A DNA stretch of 64,000 nucleotides from Deferribacteraceae bacterium (GTDB lineage Bacteria; Chrysiogenota; Deferribacteres; Deferribacterales; Deferrivibrionaceae). Shown here in pieces: positions 47,178-56,678 of this stretch. How positions within the stretch are numbered: the stretch's first letter is position 1; each line of letters begins with the position of its first letter. Position numbers and translations under genes: made by a program. The notes beneath the pieces were generated by a model. It was not told where the DNA came from, searched no databases, and saw only the letters and a program-made list of their open reading frames with translations. Location of the stretch: contig JAIHAR010000002.1 of NCBI GenBank assembly GCA_020054865.1, positions 62,001 to 126,000 of the forward strand, read 5' to 3'.

Positions 47178-48312
47178 CGGGTAACCTCACAATAAACCTT
47201 GTATATCTATTTTCCTCTGACTCAACAGCTATATCACCATTATGTGCTTCAACAATTTCCTTAACCACCGCAAGCCCCAGTCCAGTCCCCTTAAGTTTTC
47301 CCGTAGTAAAAAACGGATCAAAAATTCTGTTTAAATTTTCTTTTTTTATCCCTTTACCGTTGTCCTCAATTATAAAAATCAAATTTCCATCCTGCAAATA
47401 GGCTTCAAATAAAATTCGACCATTCTCACCCACAGCTTCTAATGAGTTATTTATAAGATTAAAGAATACCCTGAAAAGCTTATCCCTATCGCACATAAAC
47501 TCAATATTTTCCGAAAACTTAAGCTCAAAAGTAACAGGTGTAAGTTTTAAAAGAATATCGACATGTTTCTTAATCTCCTCAAGAAACTCTTTAAGATTTA
47601 CTTTTGATTTTTGCAAAGCTATCTGCCTGTTTGCAAAGTCAAGAATATCAAGGGTAAGTCCATGTATCAGTTTCACCTCGGTACAAATTGAATCTATATA
47701 AAATTTTATCTCTGAGTCCCCTTTCATTTCAATTTCCATAAGCTCAATATAGCTTTGAACAATCTGTAAAAGATTTTTGATATCGTGAGCAATTGAGCTG
47801 GTAAATTTGCCTATTACCTGGAGATGCTCCGCCTTTTTCTTCTCTTCATAAAGAGTAAACCTGTTTATTGCAAGAGCACACTGGGATGCTATATAGCCTG
47901 CTATCTTAACATCTTTATCACCAAAAAAGTCATCCTCTTTATCGGTCAGATTCAGTACACCTATAATTTTTTCTCTAACCTTCAATGGGAAAGAAAGATA
48001 TGACTTTGCTTGATACCCAAGCTCATCCTCGCATACATTTTCATTGTTTACAATCACAGGCTTTCCTGTTTTTGCAACCTGGCCACTAATCCCTTCCCCA
48101 AGAGGGACTTTGATATCATTGTAATTAACCGGCAAATTGGTAGCTGAAATTATTTTAAGATAATCCCCTTCTGTAAGCATCAGTGAAACTCTTTTGACTT
48201 TAAGAAATTTTTCAGTTATATCAAGTATTTGAGGGATAAGTTCATCGGTATTAAATACTGAGTTCATAATTTCAGAAATTTCAAGCAATATATCAAAAAT
48301 ATCCTTTTTCAA
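47170..48312 (-). CDS. GAF-domain sensor histidine kinase
   Basis: The 380-residue soluble kinase has an N-terminal GAF domain (~10-155), a HisKA-like segment with the phospho-histidine in SIAHDIKNLLQIVQSY and a HATPase domain. The HATPase domain has N box NLINNSLEAV, G1 DNGKGIKKEN and G2 GTGLGLAVVKEI. It has no membrane helix, so it senses an internal signal, perhaps a small ligand. No response regulator is beside it, which makes it an orphan kinase. It lies between mqnC (abutting) and fapA (overlapping by 8 bases). Confidence 0.9.
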   Translation of the reverse strand: MKKDIFDILLEISEIMNSVFNTDELIPQILDITEKFLKVKRVSLMLTEGDYLKIISATNLPVNYNDIKVPLGEGISGQVAKTGKPVIVNNENVCEDELGYQAKSYLSFPLKVREKIIGVLNLTDKEDDFFGDKDVKIAGYIASQCALAINRFTLYEEKKKAEHLQVIGKFTSSIAHDIKNLLQIVQSYIELMEIEMKGDSEIKFYIDSICTEVKLIHGLTLDILDFANRQIALQKSKVNLKEFLEEIKKHVDILLKLTPVTFELKFSENIEFMCDRDKLFRVFFNLINNSLEAVGENGRILFEAYLQDGNLIFIIEDNGKGIKKENLNRIFDPFFTTGKLKGTGLGLAVVKEIVEAHNGDIAVESEENRYTRFIVRLPVG

Positions 48313-49362
48313 CTAAAATTCCCTCAATATATTATATTGCATATCCCTTTGAGCCGCCTTAAATCCAGCCTTTTCTATATTATTTACAATTTCTTCAACA
48401 GTTATACTGTAAGTGGCACCACAAGCGGCCACTACATTTTCTTCAATCATAAGGCTACCAAAATCATTTCCTCCAAAAAAAAGGCCAATCTGACCAATTT
48501 TAGGACCCTGCGTAACCCATGACACCTGTATATTTTTTATATTATACAGGAAAATTCTTGAGAGCGCCAATATTTTTAAATACTCAGTTGCAGTGACAAA
48601 ATCGCCTCCAAGCTCGGTGTTAAGAGGCTGAAAAGGCCATGGAATAAATGCAGTAAATCCTCCGGTCTCATCCTGCAAGTCTCTTATTTTCTGAAGATGC
48701 TCAAGAATAAATTCAATCGGATCATTTTTTTTGAACATCATTGTAGCTGTAGTCTTAAGCCCTAACTTGTGTGCTTTTTTCATCACATCAAGCCACTTAT
48801 GGGAGTTTATTTTATTGGGGCTTACACGTGTTCTTTCACTATCCACCAACAGCTCAGCTCCTCCGCCGGGGATTGAATCCAATCCGCTATCTATTAGTCT
48901 CTTCAAGACATCTTCAACACTCATATTGCTCACATCGGCTATATGACAAATTTCAGGAGGTGAAAATCCATGAATCCATATGTCGTATCTATCCTTTATT
49001 TTTTTCAGCAAATTTTCATAATAATCAATTTTCAAGTTTTTATTCAAACCACCCTGCAAAAGGATTTGCGTACCGTTTAGCTGTATTGTTTCATCAATCT
49101 TTTTAAATAAATCTTCGTCAGTGATTACATAGGCACCATCTTCATTCTCTCTCTTATAAAAGCCACAAAATCTGCACTGGCAATAACATATGTTTGTGTA
49201 GTTAATATTTCTATCAATAACAAACGTAACTTTGTTATCTGAATGATTTTTTCTTCTGACATCGTCTGCTATTTTTCCGATTGTAAGCAGGTCGCTTGAC
49301 TCAAAAAGCTCAATAGCTTCCTTTCTGGATATTTTATATTTCGACTGATTCATCAATGCCAA
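48313..49362 (-). CDS. mqnC: Dehypoxanthine futalosine cyclase (radical SAM)
   Basis: MqnC cyclises dehypoxanthine futalosine in the futalosine route to menaquinone, the quinone used for anaerobic respiration. The 349-residue protein has the radical-SAM cluster motif CX3CX2C in NICYCQCRFCGFY, the GGGAELLVDSERTRVSP segment typical of MqnC and family length. A start at TTG (49362) is supported by GGAG six bases upstream; an ATG three codons in is the alternative. It starts within the end of the UPF0173 gene. No other mqn genes are in the window. Confidence 0.92.
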   Translation of the reverse strand: MALMNQSKYKISRKEAIELFESSDLLTIGKIADDVRRKNHSDNKVTFVIDRNINYTNICYCQCRFCGFYKRENEDGAYVITDEDLFKKIDETIQLNGTQILLQGGLNKNLKIDYYENLLKKIKDRYDIWIHGFSPPEICHIADVSNMSVEDVLKRLIDSGLDSIPGGGAELLVDSERTRVSPNKINSHKWLDVMKKAHKLGLKTTATMMFKKNDPIEFILEHLQKIRDLQDETGGFTAFIPWPFQPLNTELGGDFVTATEYLKILALSRIFLYNIKNIQVSWVTQGPKIGQIGLFFGGNDFGSLMIEENVVAACGATYSITVEEIVNNIEKAGFKAAQRDMQYNILREF

Positions 49363-50020
49363 GACATACTCCTTTTATTTTTTTAGTTTCAGCACCTTTC
49401 AAAAATTTTTCAATATCTGCATTAATAACAGGCCATGTATTGTAATGCATGGGGATAACTATTTTAGGTTTTATCAAATCCAATGCATAAAGTGCCTCAT
49501 CCACATCCATAGTGAAGTTTCCGCCCACAGGCAAAAGGGCAACATCTATTTTATTTAAATCCCCTATAAGCTTCATATCGTAAAAAAGCGCTGTATCTCC
49601 AGCAAAATATATTATTTTTTCAAAAAAATTAATAATAAACCCTGCCGCAATGCCACCATATATCCTTCCATCATCTTCCATTATACTTGATGAATGAACA
49701 GCCTGGCACATTTTTACGTAGCCAAATTCAGTATTAAGTTTCCCGCCAATATTCATAGGTGCAATATTTTCAACCCCTTTTTTTGAGAGATAAGTTGCCA
49801 CCTCAAAAATTGAGACAACCCTGGAATTATATTTACTTGCAAGATTCACAGTATCACCAAGGTGATCAGGATGTCCGTGACTTACAAGAATATAGTCGGC
49901 TTTCACATCACAATTTAAATTATTTCTTACAGGGCTTTCAGACAAAAAAGGATCCGTTAACACATTTAAACCGTTTTCAGATAACATAAATGCAGCATGA
50001 CCCAGATAAGTTATTTTCAT
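49334..50020 (-). CDS. UPF0173 family metal-dependent hydrolase
   Basis: The 228-residue protein belongs to the metallo-beta-lactamase fold. The metal-binding motif HGHPDHLGD is present, with further ligands in VHSSSI and IPMHYNTWP and the GDT segment (FAGDTALF). Substrate is unknown; family members are found widely and may act on small molecules. GAGG lies five bases before the ATG at 50020. It is the first gene of the operon that continues through mqnC, the GAF kinase, fapA, uvrA, the amidase, tamB and tamA. Confidence 0.92.
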   Translation of the reverse strand: MKITYLGHAAFMLSENGLNVLTDPFLSESPVRNNLNCDVKADYILVSHGHPDHLGDTVNLASKYNSRVVSIFEVATYLSKKGVENIAPMNIGGKLNTEFGYVKMCQAVHSSSIMEDDGRIYGGIAAGFIINFFEKIIYFAGDTALFYDMKLIGDLNKIDVALLPVGGNFTMDVDEALYALDLIKPKIVIPMHYNTWPVINADIEKFLKGAETKKIKGVCLGIDESVEI

Positions 50021-50033
50021 AAAAACCTCACTG

Positions 50034-50054
50034 ATCAATTGATTAATTATTATA
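50034..50054 (-). promoter_or_regulatory. Candidate promoter with downstream palindrome for the UPF0173-to-tamA operon
   Basis: A perfect TATAAT lies at 50054-50049 on the minus strand; the -35 (TTTAAT) is weak. The 10-base palindrome ATCAATTGAT at 50034-50043 covers the expected transcription start and could be an operator. Confidence 0.4.
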
Positions 50055-50165
50055 AGGCAAAAAAACTGAAAATTAAAGGATTTTTATATTTAACAATACA
50101 ATATTGCAGAATCAAGGGGCCAGCACGAATCTAACCTTACAGCCCCTATTTATTTTTATTCTCCA

Positions 50166-51470
50166 TTACTTTGCCGATTCAACATACTCCACAATTGCCT
50201 TAGCAAGACGTTTCATGTTTGCCTCAAATTTTTCAACATCTTTTTCAAGAAGGGTCATCCTGAATCCAGGAAGGTGTGTAAAAAATGATGTCAGTGGAAC
50301 CACACAAATACCCGTAGCACCCAATAAGTAATAAACAAACCTTTTGTCATATTCAATATTTTCAGTCGTTATCTTCTCGACAAATTTCCTAACTGATTCA
50401 TCATCTATTTTCAAAAATTGCTTATTGTTGAGAACTGCCTCATTGAAAGCTACCGTCATATAGAAAGCACCATTTGTCCTGTTTACTATCGTATAAGGAA
50501 CATCCTTCAATACATTATAAGCAATATTGGAAAGCTTTTCGTAGTGAACAACCCTTTCATGCAGATATTTTTCATACTCAGGATGACTCATGAGTTTAGG
50601 GATTGCCATCTGAGGCAATGTAGTAGAACAAACTTCAGCCATTTTCTGATTCAGTATGGCATCTATCAGTCTTTTAAAAGCGGAGTCTTTGTCAGCATTA
50701 TAAACTTCAATCCATCCGCATCTTGCTCCGGGCCATGGGCACTCTTTTGATATCCCTTTCATACTGATACCTGGCACATCCCCGATAATTTCACACAAAG
50801 AGAGTGTTTTCTGGCCATTGTAAGTCATATTGTTATAAATCTCGTCAAAAATAAGAAACAGGTCATACTTTTTAGCAATTTCCACTATTCTTCTAAGTGT
50901 CTCTTCAGGGTAAACAAAACCGGTAGGATTATCCGGATTGATGACCAGAATCCCCACTATTGAGTTGTGGCTCTTGACTTTTCTTTCCAACTCATTCATA
51001 TCAGGATGCCAATTGTTATAAGGGTTCATCTTATATGTATTTGGAGGGAAAGACGCATGAAGCACTTCGGCGAGCAAATGCGTAGAGTAGGTTGGCTCAG
51101 GCATTATAACCCTCGCATCAACCCTCATGGAGCTATAGCTTCTGGCAATAGCATCGCCAAGACCATTGAAAAATATTATATCATCGGCAGTAATCTGCAC
51201 CCCACCCTTTTTATTAACCTGCTCTGCCAAAAACTGTCTTGTACTCAAAACACCTTTTGTAGGGGAGTACGCAAACGATAAATCATCATCTACAACCTCT
51301 TTTATAATACCTTTCATCCACTCAGGAATTTTCTCCCCCTTTATTACAGGGTCCCCTATATTTTCAAAATAAACCTCTCGTCCATTTTTGATTAACTCAT
51401 CTGCCACTTTGACAATGTTTCTTATCTCATAAGTCAAACCGCTGCCACTTTTTGCAATATCAAACTTCAT
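50166..51470 (-). CDS. Class I/II pyridoxal-phosphate aminotransferase
   Basis: The 434-residue enzyme has the fold-I aminotransferase layout: VINPDNPTGFVYPE, the PLP-binding FDEIYNNM, and the Schiff-base lysine in SMKGISKECPWPGARCGW, with a conserved GWIEVY arm. It most resembles large alanine/aspartate-type aminotransferases; the amino donor and acceptor cannot be read from sequence. It stands alone, divergent from proS. About 15% longer than short AspC-like forms owing to insertions near 320-400. Confidence 0.85.
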   Translation of the reverse strand: MKFDIAKSGSGLTYEIRNIVKVADELIKNGREVYFENIGDPVIKGEKIPEWMKGIIKEVVDDDLSFAYSPTKGVLSTRQFLAEQVNKKGGVQITADDIIFFNGLGDAIARSYSSMRVDARVIMPEPTYSTHLLAEVLHASFPPNTYKMNPYNNWHPDMNELERKVKSHNSIVGILVINPDNPTGFVYPEETLRRIVEIAKKYDLFLIFDEIYNNMTYNGQKTLSLCEIIGDVPGISMKGISKECPWPGARCGWIEVYNADKDSAFKRLIDAILNQKMAEVCSTTLPQMAIPKLMSHPEYEKYLHERVVHYEKLSNIAYNVLKDVPYTIVNRTNGAFYMTVAFNEAVLNNKQFLKIDDESVRKFVEKITTENIEYDKRFVYYLLGATGICVVPLTSFFTHLPGFRMTLLEKDVEKFEANMKRLAKAIVEYVESAK

Positions 51471-51656
51471 AGACTACCTTCCCCTTTACACATTTTAATT
51501 TGCGATTTATAATACATTTCGGGGAAAAAATCAGTAAAAATTTACATATTTAACAAAATAAGTAAAAATCATTTGATAAAATTGAAAAAAACTGTTAAAC
51601 ATACAAGGGGATTTTTCAAATAAGTTTTTGACTATAAAAAGTTAAGAGGGATTTTA

Positions 51657-53369
51657 ATGAAGTTGTCACAATATTATATTCAAACGCTAAGAGAAACACC
51701 TTCTGATGCAGAAGTTGTTAGCCATAAACTGATGCTGAGAGCCGGCATGATAAAAAAGGCTGCAGCAGGAATTTATTCGTACCTGCCGCTTGGCCTAAGA
51801 GTCATAAGAAAGGTGGAAAATATCGTCAGAAAATACATGAATGAGGCTGGCGCAATTGAAACGCTTATGCCTTCTGTTGTTCCTGCTGAATTATGGAAGG
51901 AGTCTGGCAGGTGGTTTGTTTACGGCAAGGAGCTTTTAAGATTCAAAGACAGACACGACAGGGATTTTTGTTTTGGACCTACCCATGAGGAAGTGATTAC
52001 TGATATTGTTCGCAACGACATTAAATCCTACAAACAGCTTCCGGTCAATCTGTATCAGATTCAGACCAAATTCAGAGATGAAGTAAGACCAAGATTTGGA
52101 CTTATGAGGGGCAGAGAGTTTATTATGAAGGATGCCTACTCTTTTGACATTGACAATGAAGGTGCTGAAGTCAGCTACAATAAAATGAAGGAAGCATACT
52201 GCAAAATATTCGAAGCTTGCGGGCTAAAATACAGAATGGTTGATGCAGACAGCGGTGCAATCGGCGGTTCTTTTTCACATGAGTTTATGGTTTTGGCCGA
52301 TACGGGAGAAGATTTTGTAATCTCATGTGACAACTGCAACTATTCTGCCAACATTGAAAAGGCTGTCGTTGTTGATAAGCCTGAGGAAAACACTGAGGCA
52401 CTTGCAAGCGTAGAAGAAAGGCTTACGCCTGGCCAAAAAACTGTGGAGGAAGTTGCAAAGTTTTTAAATTTGCCTACAAAAAAAATCGTCAAAACAATGA
52501 TTTTAAAAGTGGACGAAAATGTCGTAGCCGTTATGATAAGAGGCGACCATGAGTTAAACCTGCCGAAAGTTAAAAATTATCTCGGTGGCTCAGTCATAGA
52601 ATTTGCTGACAAAAATGATATAGAAATGGTTTCAGATGGCCCAATGGGGTATTCGGGACCTATCGGTCTTAAATGCAAGGTTTATGCTGACAATGCAATC
52701 AAACATCTTAAAAACTATGTAGTAGGCGGCAATAAAAAAGATTTACATCTTTTAAACGTAAATCATGAAAGAGATTTTAAAATAGAAGCTTTTGGAGATT
52801 TCAGAAATGCAACCCCTGGTGACACATGTCCTGAATGTAATAAGGGGAAATTTCAATTAACAAAAGGTATTGAAGTAGGCCATATTTTCAAGCTGGGGAC
52901 AAAATACTCTGAAGCAATGAACTGTGTTTTTCTGGACAAAGATGGGAAGGCAAAACCTATGATAATGGGGTGCTATGGTATAGGTATAGGAAGAACAGCC
53001 GCTGCTGCAATAGAGCAAAATCACGATGAAAAGGGGATTATCTGGCCTGTACAGCTTGCACCTTTTGAAGTAGTTGTCGTTCCTCTAAACACCAACGATG
53101 AAGATGTTATCAAAACTGCCGATAATATATATACAAGGCTTTTAAACAAAGGGGTTGACGTCTGTATAGATGACAGAAACGAAAGAGCTGGAGTAAAATT
53201 TAATGATGCAGACCTCATTGGCTATCCCGTAAGAGTCAATGTAGGGAAGAAGGCGCTTGCAGACGGCTGTGTAGAAATACATATTAGAAAAAGTGGTGAG
53301 CAAATTAATGTTTTGATTGATGATGCTTGTGATAAAATAATAAATGTAATTGAGGGGTTGAAACAGTAG
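51657..53369 (+). CDS. proS: Prolyl-tRNA synthetase (bacterial type)
   Basis: ProS charges tRNA(Pro). The 570-residue length and the editing insertion (~225-405) mark the bacterial ProS type. Class-II motifs are visible: motif 2 FRDEVRPRFGLMRGREFIMKDAYSF (split across the core) and motif 3 GIGIGRTAAAAIEQ. The C-terminal anticodon domain (VVVPLN...RNERAGVKFNDAD) is typical. GAGGG precedes the ATG. It is followed with a one-base gap by an M23 peptidase gene. Confidence 0.96.
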   Translation: MKLSQYYIQTLRETPSDAEVVSHKLMLRAGMIKKAAAGIYSYLPLGLRVIRKVENIVRKYMNEAGAIETLMPSVVPAELWKESGRWFVYGKELLRFKDRHDRDFCFGPTHEEVITDIVRNDIKSYKQLPVNLYQIQTKFRDEVRPRFGLMRGREFIMKDAYSFDIDNEGAEVSYNKMKEAYCKIFEACGLKYRMVDADSGAIGGSFSHEFMVLADTGEDFVISCDNCNYSANIEKAVVVDKPEENTEALASVEERLTPGQKTVEEVAKFLNLPTKKIVKTMILKVDENVVAVMIRGDHELNLPKVKNYLGGSVIEFADKNDIEMVSDGPMGYSGPIGLKCKVYADNAIKHLKNYVVGGNKKDLHLLNVNHERDFKIEAFGDFRNATPGDTCPECNKGKFQLTKGIEVGHIFKLGTKYSEAMNCVFLDKDGKAKPMIMGCYGIGIGRTAAAAIEQNHDEKGIIWPVQLAPFEVVVVPLNTNDEDVIKTADNIYTRLLNKGVDVCIDDRNERAGVKFNDADLIGYPVRVNVGKKALADGCVEIHIRKSGEQINVLIDDACDKIINVIEGLKQ

Positions 53370-53370
53370 C

Positions 53371-54309
53371 ATGAGAAAAAAGAAAAAAAAGCCTGAAAAA
53401 CTTTCAATACTTGTATTTAAAGAAAATGATTTATCTGCTGTCTACAAAAAAAAGGTAAACACTTCTGTAATAAAATACTCCATCATTTCATTGCTAATAT
53501 TTTTTGTTGTTTCCTCTTTGTCTTTCTACTTTTTATTTGACCTTTACACAGAAAGACACAAAATGTTAGCTTACGGAAAGGAAAATGAGCTATTAAAACT
53601 CAAAATAGCAGACTACAAAGAGCAAATTAACCGCATAAATGAAAAAGTTGCGTATCTTGACCAGCTTGAAAGCAAAATAAGAGACCTTTCAAAAGTAGTA
53701 AATGAAACCGAGACACAAATAGCCATTGGCGGAAAAGAAGTAGATTTGTCCAAAGATTTTTCTGCAGTATCAAAAAGAAAAGAGAAACAGTATTTTGAAG
53801 ATTTAAGCGAAACTATCGCATCACTTTCAGATAAACTGCAGGAAAGGGAAAACAGTCTTTCAGAGCTTGTAGATATGCTTGAAGAACAAAGACTTCTCTA
53901 CCTCTCAACCCCTTCTGTAATGCCTGTAAACGGATGGATATCAAGCAAGTTTGGATACAGAATTTCACCTTTTACCAACAGAAAAGTTTTCCATGAAGGG
54001 ATTGACATAGCTGCAATGTATGGAGCTGAAGTTAAGGCTACTGCAAATGGCCTTGTCATATTTGCAGGCTACAAACCTGGTTATGGAAATCTTGTGACTA
54101 TTGACCATGGTTTTGGTTTTGTGACAAGATATGCCCACAACAGCAAGATTCTCGTAAAAGTAGGGGATAAAGTAAGCAAAGGTGATGTTATTGCAAAAGT
54201 TGGCAATTCAGGAAAAAGCACAGGTCCACACTGTCACTACGAAGTACTCGTAAATGGTGTGCCGGTTAACCCTGTAAAATTTATTGCTGAACTTGAAGAG
54301 CAAAAATAA
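53371..54309 (+). CDS. Membrane-anchored M23 (LytM-type) peptidase
   Basis: M23 peptidases cut peptidoglycan peptide cross-bridges. The 312-residue protein has a basic cytoplasmic tail, one membrane helix (~35-58), a periplasmic coiled coil (~65-175) and an M23 domain (~190-300). The zinc ligands are present: H and D in VFHEGIDIA and the HCH in GPHCHYEV, so it should be active, unlike the EnvC-type activators. It begins one base after the proS stop. Probably a cell-wall remodelling enzyme. Confidence 0.92.
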   Translation: MRKKKKKPEKLSILVFKENDLSAVYKKKVNTSVIKYSIISLLIFFVVSSLSFYFLFDLYTERHKMLAYGKENELLKLKIADYKEQINRINEKVAYLDQLESKIRDLSKVVNETETQIAIGGKEVDLSKDFSAVSKRKEKQYFEDLSETIASLSDKLQERENSLSELVDMLEEQRLLYLSTPSVMPVNGWISSKFGYRISPFTNRKVFHEGIDIAAMYGAEVKATANGLVIFAGYKPGYGNLVTIDHGFGFVTRYAHNSKILVKVGDKVSKGDVIAKVGNSGKSTGPHCHYEVLVNGVPVNPVKFIAELEEQK

Positions 54310-54327
54310 AAAAACTTATACATTTTG

Positions 54328-54356
54328 TTGACAAAACAAGACCATGTATATATAAT
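54328..54356 (+). promoter_or_regulatory. Consensus sigma-70 promoter of rpmH
   Basis: TTGACA (54328-54333) and TATAAT (54351-54356) are perfect matches with the ideal 17-base spacing. This is the strongest promoter in the window, as expected for a ribosomal protein gene, and places transcription start near 54363. Confidence 0.92.
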
Positions 54357-54392
54357 CCCCTTCCTTATTTATACTAAAAATGGAGGTTTACT

Positions 54393-54536
54393 ATGGCTCA
54401 AATGCGCAACATGAAAAAACCTAGCAACATTAAAAGAAAGCGCACTCACGGTTTTAGAGCTAGGATGAAAACACGCGGCGGCAGGCTTGTTTTGAAAAGA
54501 AGAAGAGCTAAAGGAAGAAAAAGATTAGCTATCTGA
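54393..54536 (+). CDS. rpmH: 50S ribosomal protein L34
   Basis: L34 is a small basic protein of the large ribosomal subunit. The 47-residue product contains the standard core [20 protein letters not shown] and ends in KGRKRLAI. It is a few residues longer at the N-terminus than the usual MKRTYQPS form, reading [17 protein letters not shown] lies six bases before the ATG at 54393, so this extended start is likely. rnpA follows after 10 bases, the usual order in bacteria. Confidence 0.97.
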   Translation: MAQMRNMKKPSNIKRKRTHGFRARMKTRGGRLVLKRRRAKGRKRLAI

Positions 54537-54546
54537 TAATCAGAAA

Positions 54547-54900
54547 ATGAACCTGTCTTTTAAAAAGGCAGAAAAACTTAGAAAAAATAGTGATTTTTTA
54601 GCTGTTTATAGGCAGGGCAAAAAAGAATACGGAAAATATCTTGTAATATATTTTGTTTACCATAAAGACAGCGGTCGTAAAGCAGGATTTGTAGTTAGTA
54701 AAAGAGTTAGTAAAAAGGCTGTTGTCCGAAATAAAATAAAAAGAAGACTACGGGAAATTTACCGTTTGAACAGGTTTTCCCTGCCTGAAAACATTTTTCT
54801 TATTACAGTAGCTAAACCGGAAATAGTTAAGGCTGATTACAATGAAATTCGTGATGATTTGCTTGAAGCATTTAAGAAAATTTCTAATCGCACTGATTGA
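54547..54900 (+). CDS. rnpA: Ribonuclease P protein component
   Basis: RnpA assists the RNA subunit of RNase P in cutting the 5' leader from pre-tRNA. The 117-residue protein has the family signature [22 protein letters not shown] with its basic helix, and starts [22 protein letters not shown]. It lies 10 bases after rpmH and overlaps yidD by 59 bases, a conserved arrangement. Confidence 0.96.
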   Translation: MNLSFKKAEKLRKNSDFLAVYRQGKKEYGKYLVIYFVYHKDSGRKAGFVVSKRVSKKAVVRNKIKRRLREIYRLNRFSLPENIFLITVAKPEIVKADYNEIRDDLLEAFKKISNRTD

Positions 54901-55081
54901 CATCTACAGTCTTGCTATCTCACCATTTTTAGGTCGAAACTGCAGGTACTATCCCACATGCTCTCACTATGCAAAAGAAGCAATCGCTAAAAAGGGGATT
55001 TTAAAAGGGGGTCTCATGGCGGCATATCGAATTTTGAGATGTAACCCTTTCAGCAAGGGAGGATACGACCCGGTAAAATGA
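54842..55081 (+). CDS. yidD: Membrane protein insertion efficiency factor YidD
   Basis: YidD is a small inner-membrane-associated protein that aids insertion of membrane proteins with YidC. The 79-residue protein has the conserved [21 protein letters not shown] and GYDPV end with its cysteine pair. It overlaps rnpA. The start may be ATG 54842 (AAGG nine bases upstream) or ATG 54854; both are plausible. Confidence 0.92.
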   Translation: MKFVMICLKHLRKFLIALIDIYSLAISPFLGRNCRYYPTCSHYAKEAIAKKGILKGGLMAAYRILRCNPFSKGGYDPVK

Positions 55082-55141
55082 ACAAGGCTACTCAATTTAT
55101 CGACACTCAATTTTTTAAATTTAATCGGAGGATTTTTACTT

Positions 55142-56671
55142 ATGGATAAGAGAACTCTTTTGGCAGTCGTTTTAAGTATGGCTGTATTATTGATTTTTCA
55201 ATTTATTTACAGTCCTGCACCAGTTGTTACAGATAATGCTTCAGCTGGTAACACAACGGTCTCAAACACTACTTCACAGGATGAAGGGAAAAATTTAGAA
55301 CAAAACATCAACACCGAAACAATCCAAGCAAACACTCTTACTGACCTGGAAATAAAAAAGTTTGACGTTGAAACAGAGAATCTTGTAATAACATTCAATG
55401 AAAATACCGGCAATATTAATAGCGTAAAAATAAAAAATTTTGAGCATGCAGGTATTTCACCTAAGTTTCAAACAAAGTCTGATGATTACTTCAAAATAAA
55501 AAGTTTGAGCGGAAATGTTGTTAAATCAAAGGTATATAATGAAAATAACAAAAAGGTAGTAGAGTTTGACTTTGAAAACAACGGACTTTTCTCAACAAGA
55601 AAGTATATAATAGATGATACTTATTTGATAACTGTATCTGAAACACTGTCAAATATTTCAGATTCCACCTACAAAATCCCTTTTGAAACTATTATAGGTC
55701 CTGACCTTGGTGAAGGTTTTGCTGAGAGCAAATATTTGTTTTCAGGTCCGCTTGCATACAACGGAAAAAAGGTAAAACAGGAGCGACCTCAAAAGATTAA
55801 AGAAGATATTGAAATAAACGATGCTGTATGGTTTGGCTATACGTCGAAATATTTTGCTTTTTTGAAAATCAACAATGATGATAAAAACGCCGTATTCAAG
55901 AAATATAAAGATTCTGCTATCATTTTTAGCAGCTCTGAAACAATCTTAAATCCTCAGTCAAAAATTGAGAAAAATTTTCAATTATTTGTAGGACCCAAAA
56001 AATATGACCTTTTAAAATCATACGGCCACAGCCTTGAAAAAAGTATAGATTTTGGTGTATTTTCATTTCTTGCAATCCCGATGCTAAAAATAATGAATAT
56101 ATTCTTTGATGTAACAAAAAACTATGGATGGGCAATTATACTATTAACCATAATTATCAAAATAATTACATACCCTCTTACGTTTAAAAGTATGGCATCT
56201 ATGAAAAAAATGAAAGATTTACAACCAAAAATGGCCGAAATAAAGGAAAAATTCAAAGGGGATGCCCAGAAGATGAATGCGGCTATGATGGAGCTTTATC
56301 GCAAACATGGTGTAAATCCAATGGGTGGATGCCTTCCTATACTAATTCAGATTCCAATCTTCTTTGCACTTTATAAAGCTCTGCTTGTTTCTATTGAGCT
56401 TAAAGGTGCACCGTTTATCTTTTGGCTTGCTGACCTTTCAGAAAAAGATCCATACTACATAACTCCTATACTAATGGGTGCTTCAATGTTTTTCCAGCAA
56501 AAATTAACCCCATCTGCTGGTGACCCGATGCAGCAAAAATTATTTATGTTTATGCCAATAATTTTTACATTTATGTTTTTGAACTTTCCATCCGGGCTTG
56601 TTATCTACTGGCTAACAAACAATATTTTGTCAATTATTCAGCAAATTATTATTAACAAAAAAACTGCGTGA
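55142..56671 (+). CDS. yidC: Membrane protein insertase YidC
   Basis: YidC inserts and folds inner-membrane proteins, alone or with SecYEG. The 509-residue protein is the Gram-negative form with an N-terminal helix (~5-22), a large periplasmic domain (~25-310) and five C-terminal helices with the conserved GVNPMGGCLPILIQIPIFFALY and the SGLVIYWLTNN end. GGAGG precedes the ATG. It sits in the standard rpmH-rnpA-yidD-yidC-jag order. Confidence 0.96.
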   Translation: MDKRTLLAVVLSMAVLLIFQFIYSPAPVVTDNASAGNTTVSNTTSQDEGKNLEQNINTETIQANTLTDLEIKKFDVETENLVITFNENTGNINSVKIKNFEHAGISPKFQTKSDDYFKIKSLSGNVVKSKVYNENNKKVVEFDFENNGLFSTRKYIIDDTYLITVSETLSNISDSTYKIPFETIIGPDLGEGFAESKYLFSGPLAYNGKKVKQERPQKIKEDIEINDAVWFGYTSKYFAFLKINNDDKNAVFKKYKDSAIIFSSSETILNPQSKIEKNFQLFVGPKKYDLLKSYGHSLEKSIDFGVFSFLAIPMLKIMNIFFDVTKNYGWAIILLTIIIKIITYPLTFKSMASMKKMKDLQPKMAEIKEKFKGDAQKMNAAMMELYRKHGVNPMGGCLPILIQIPIFFALYKALLVSIELKGAPFIFWLADLSEKDPYYITPILMGASMFFQQKLTPSAGDPMQQKLFMFMPIIFTFMFLNFPSGLVIYWLTNNILSIIQQIIINKKTA

Positions 56672-56678
56672 GGAGAGT

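Noticed and set aside
50115-50147. Inverted repeat AGGGGC/GCCCCT with a 21-base loop followed by T-rich sequence on the plus strand
   Set aside because: The loop is long, the T tail faces the wrong way for the aminotransferase gene and nothing upstream on the plus strand needs ending.
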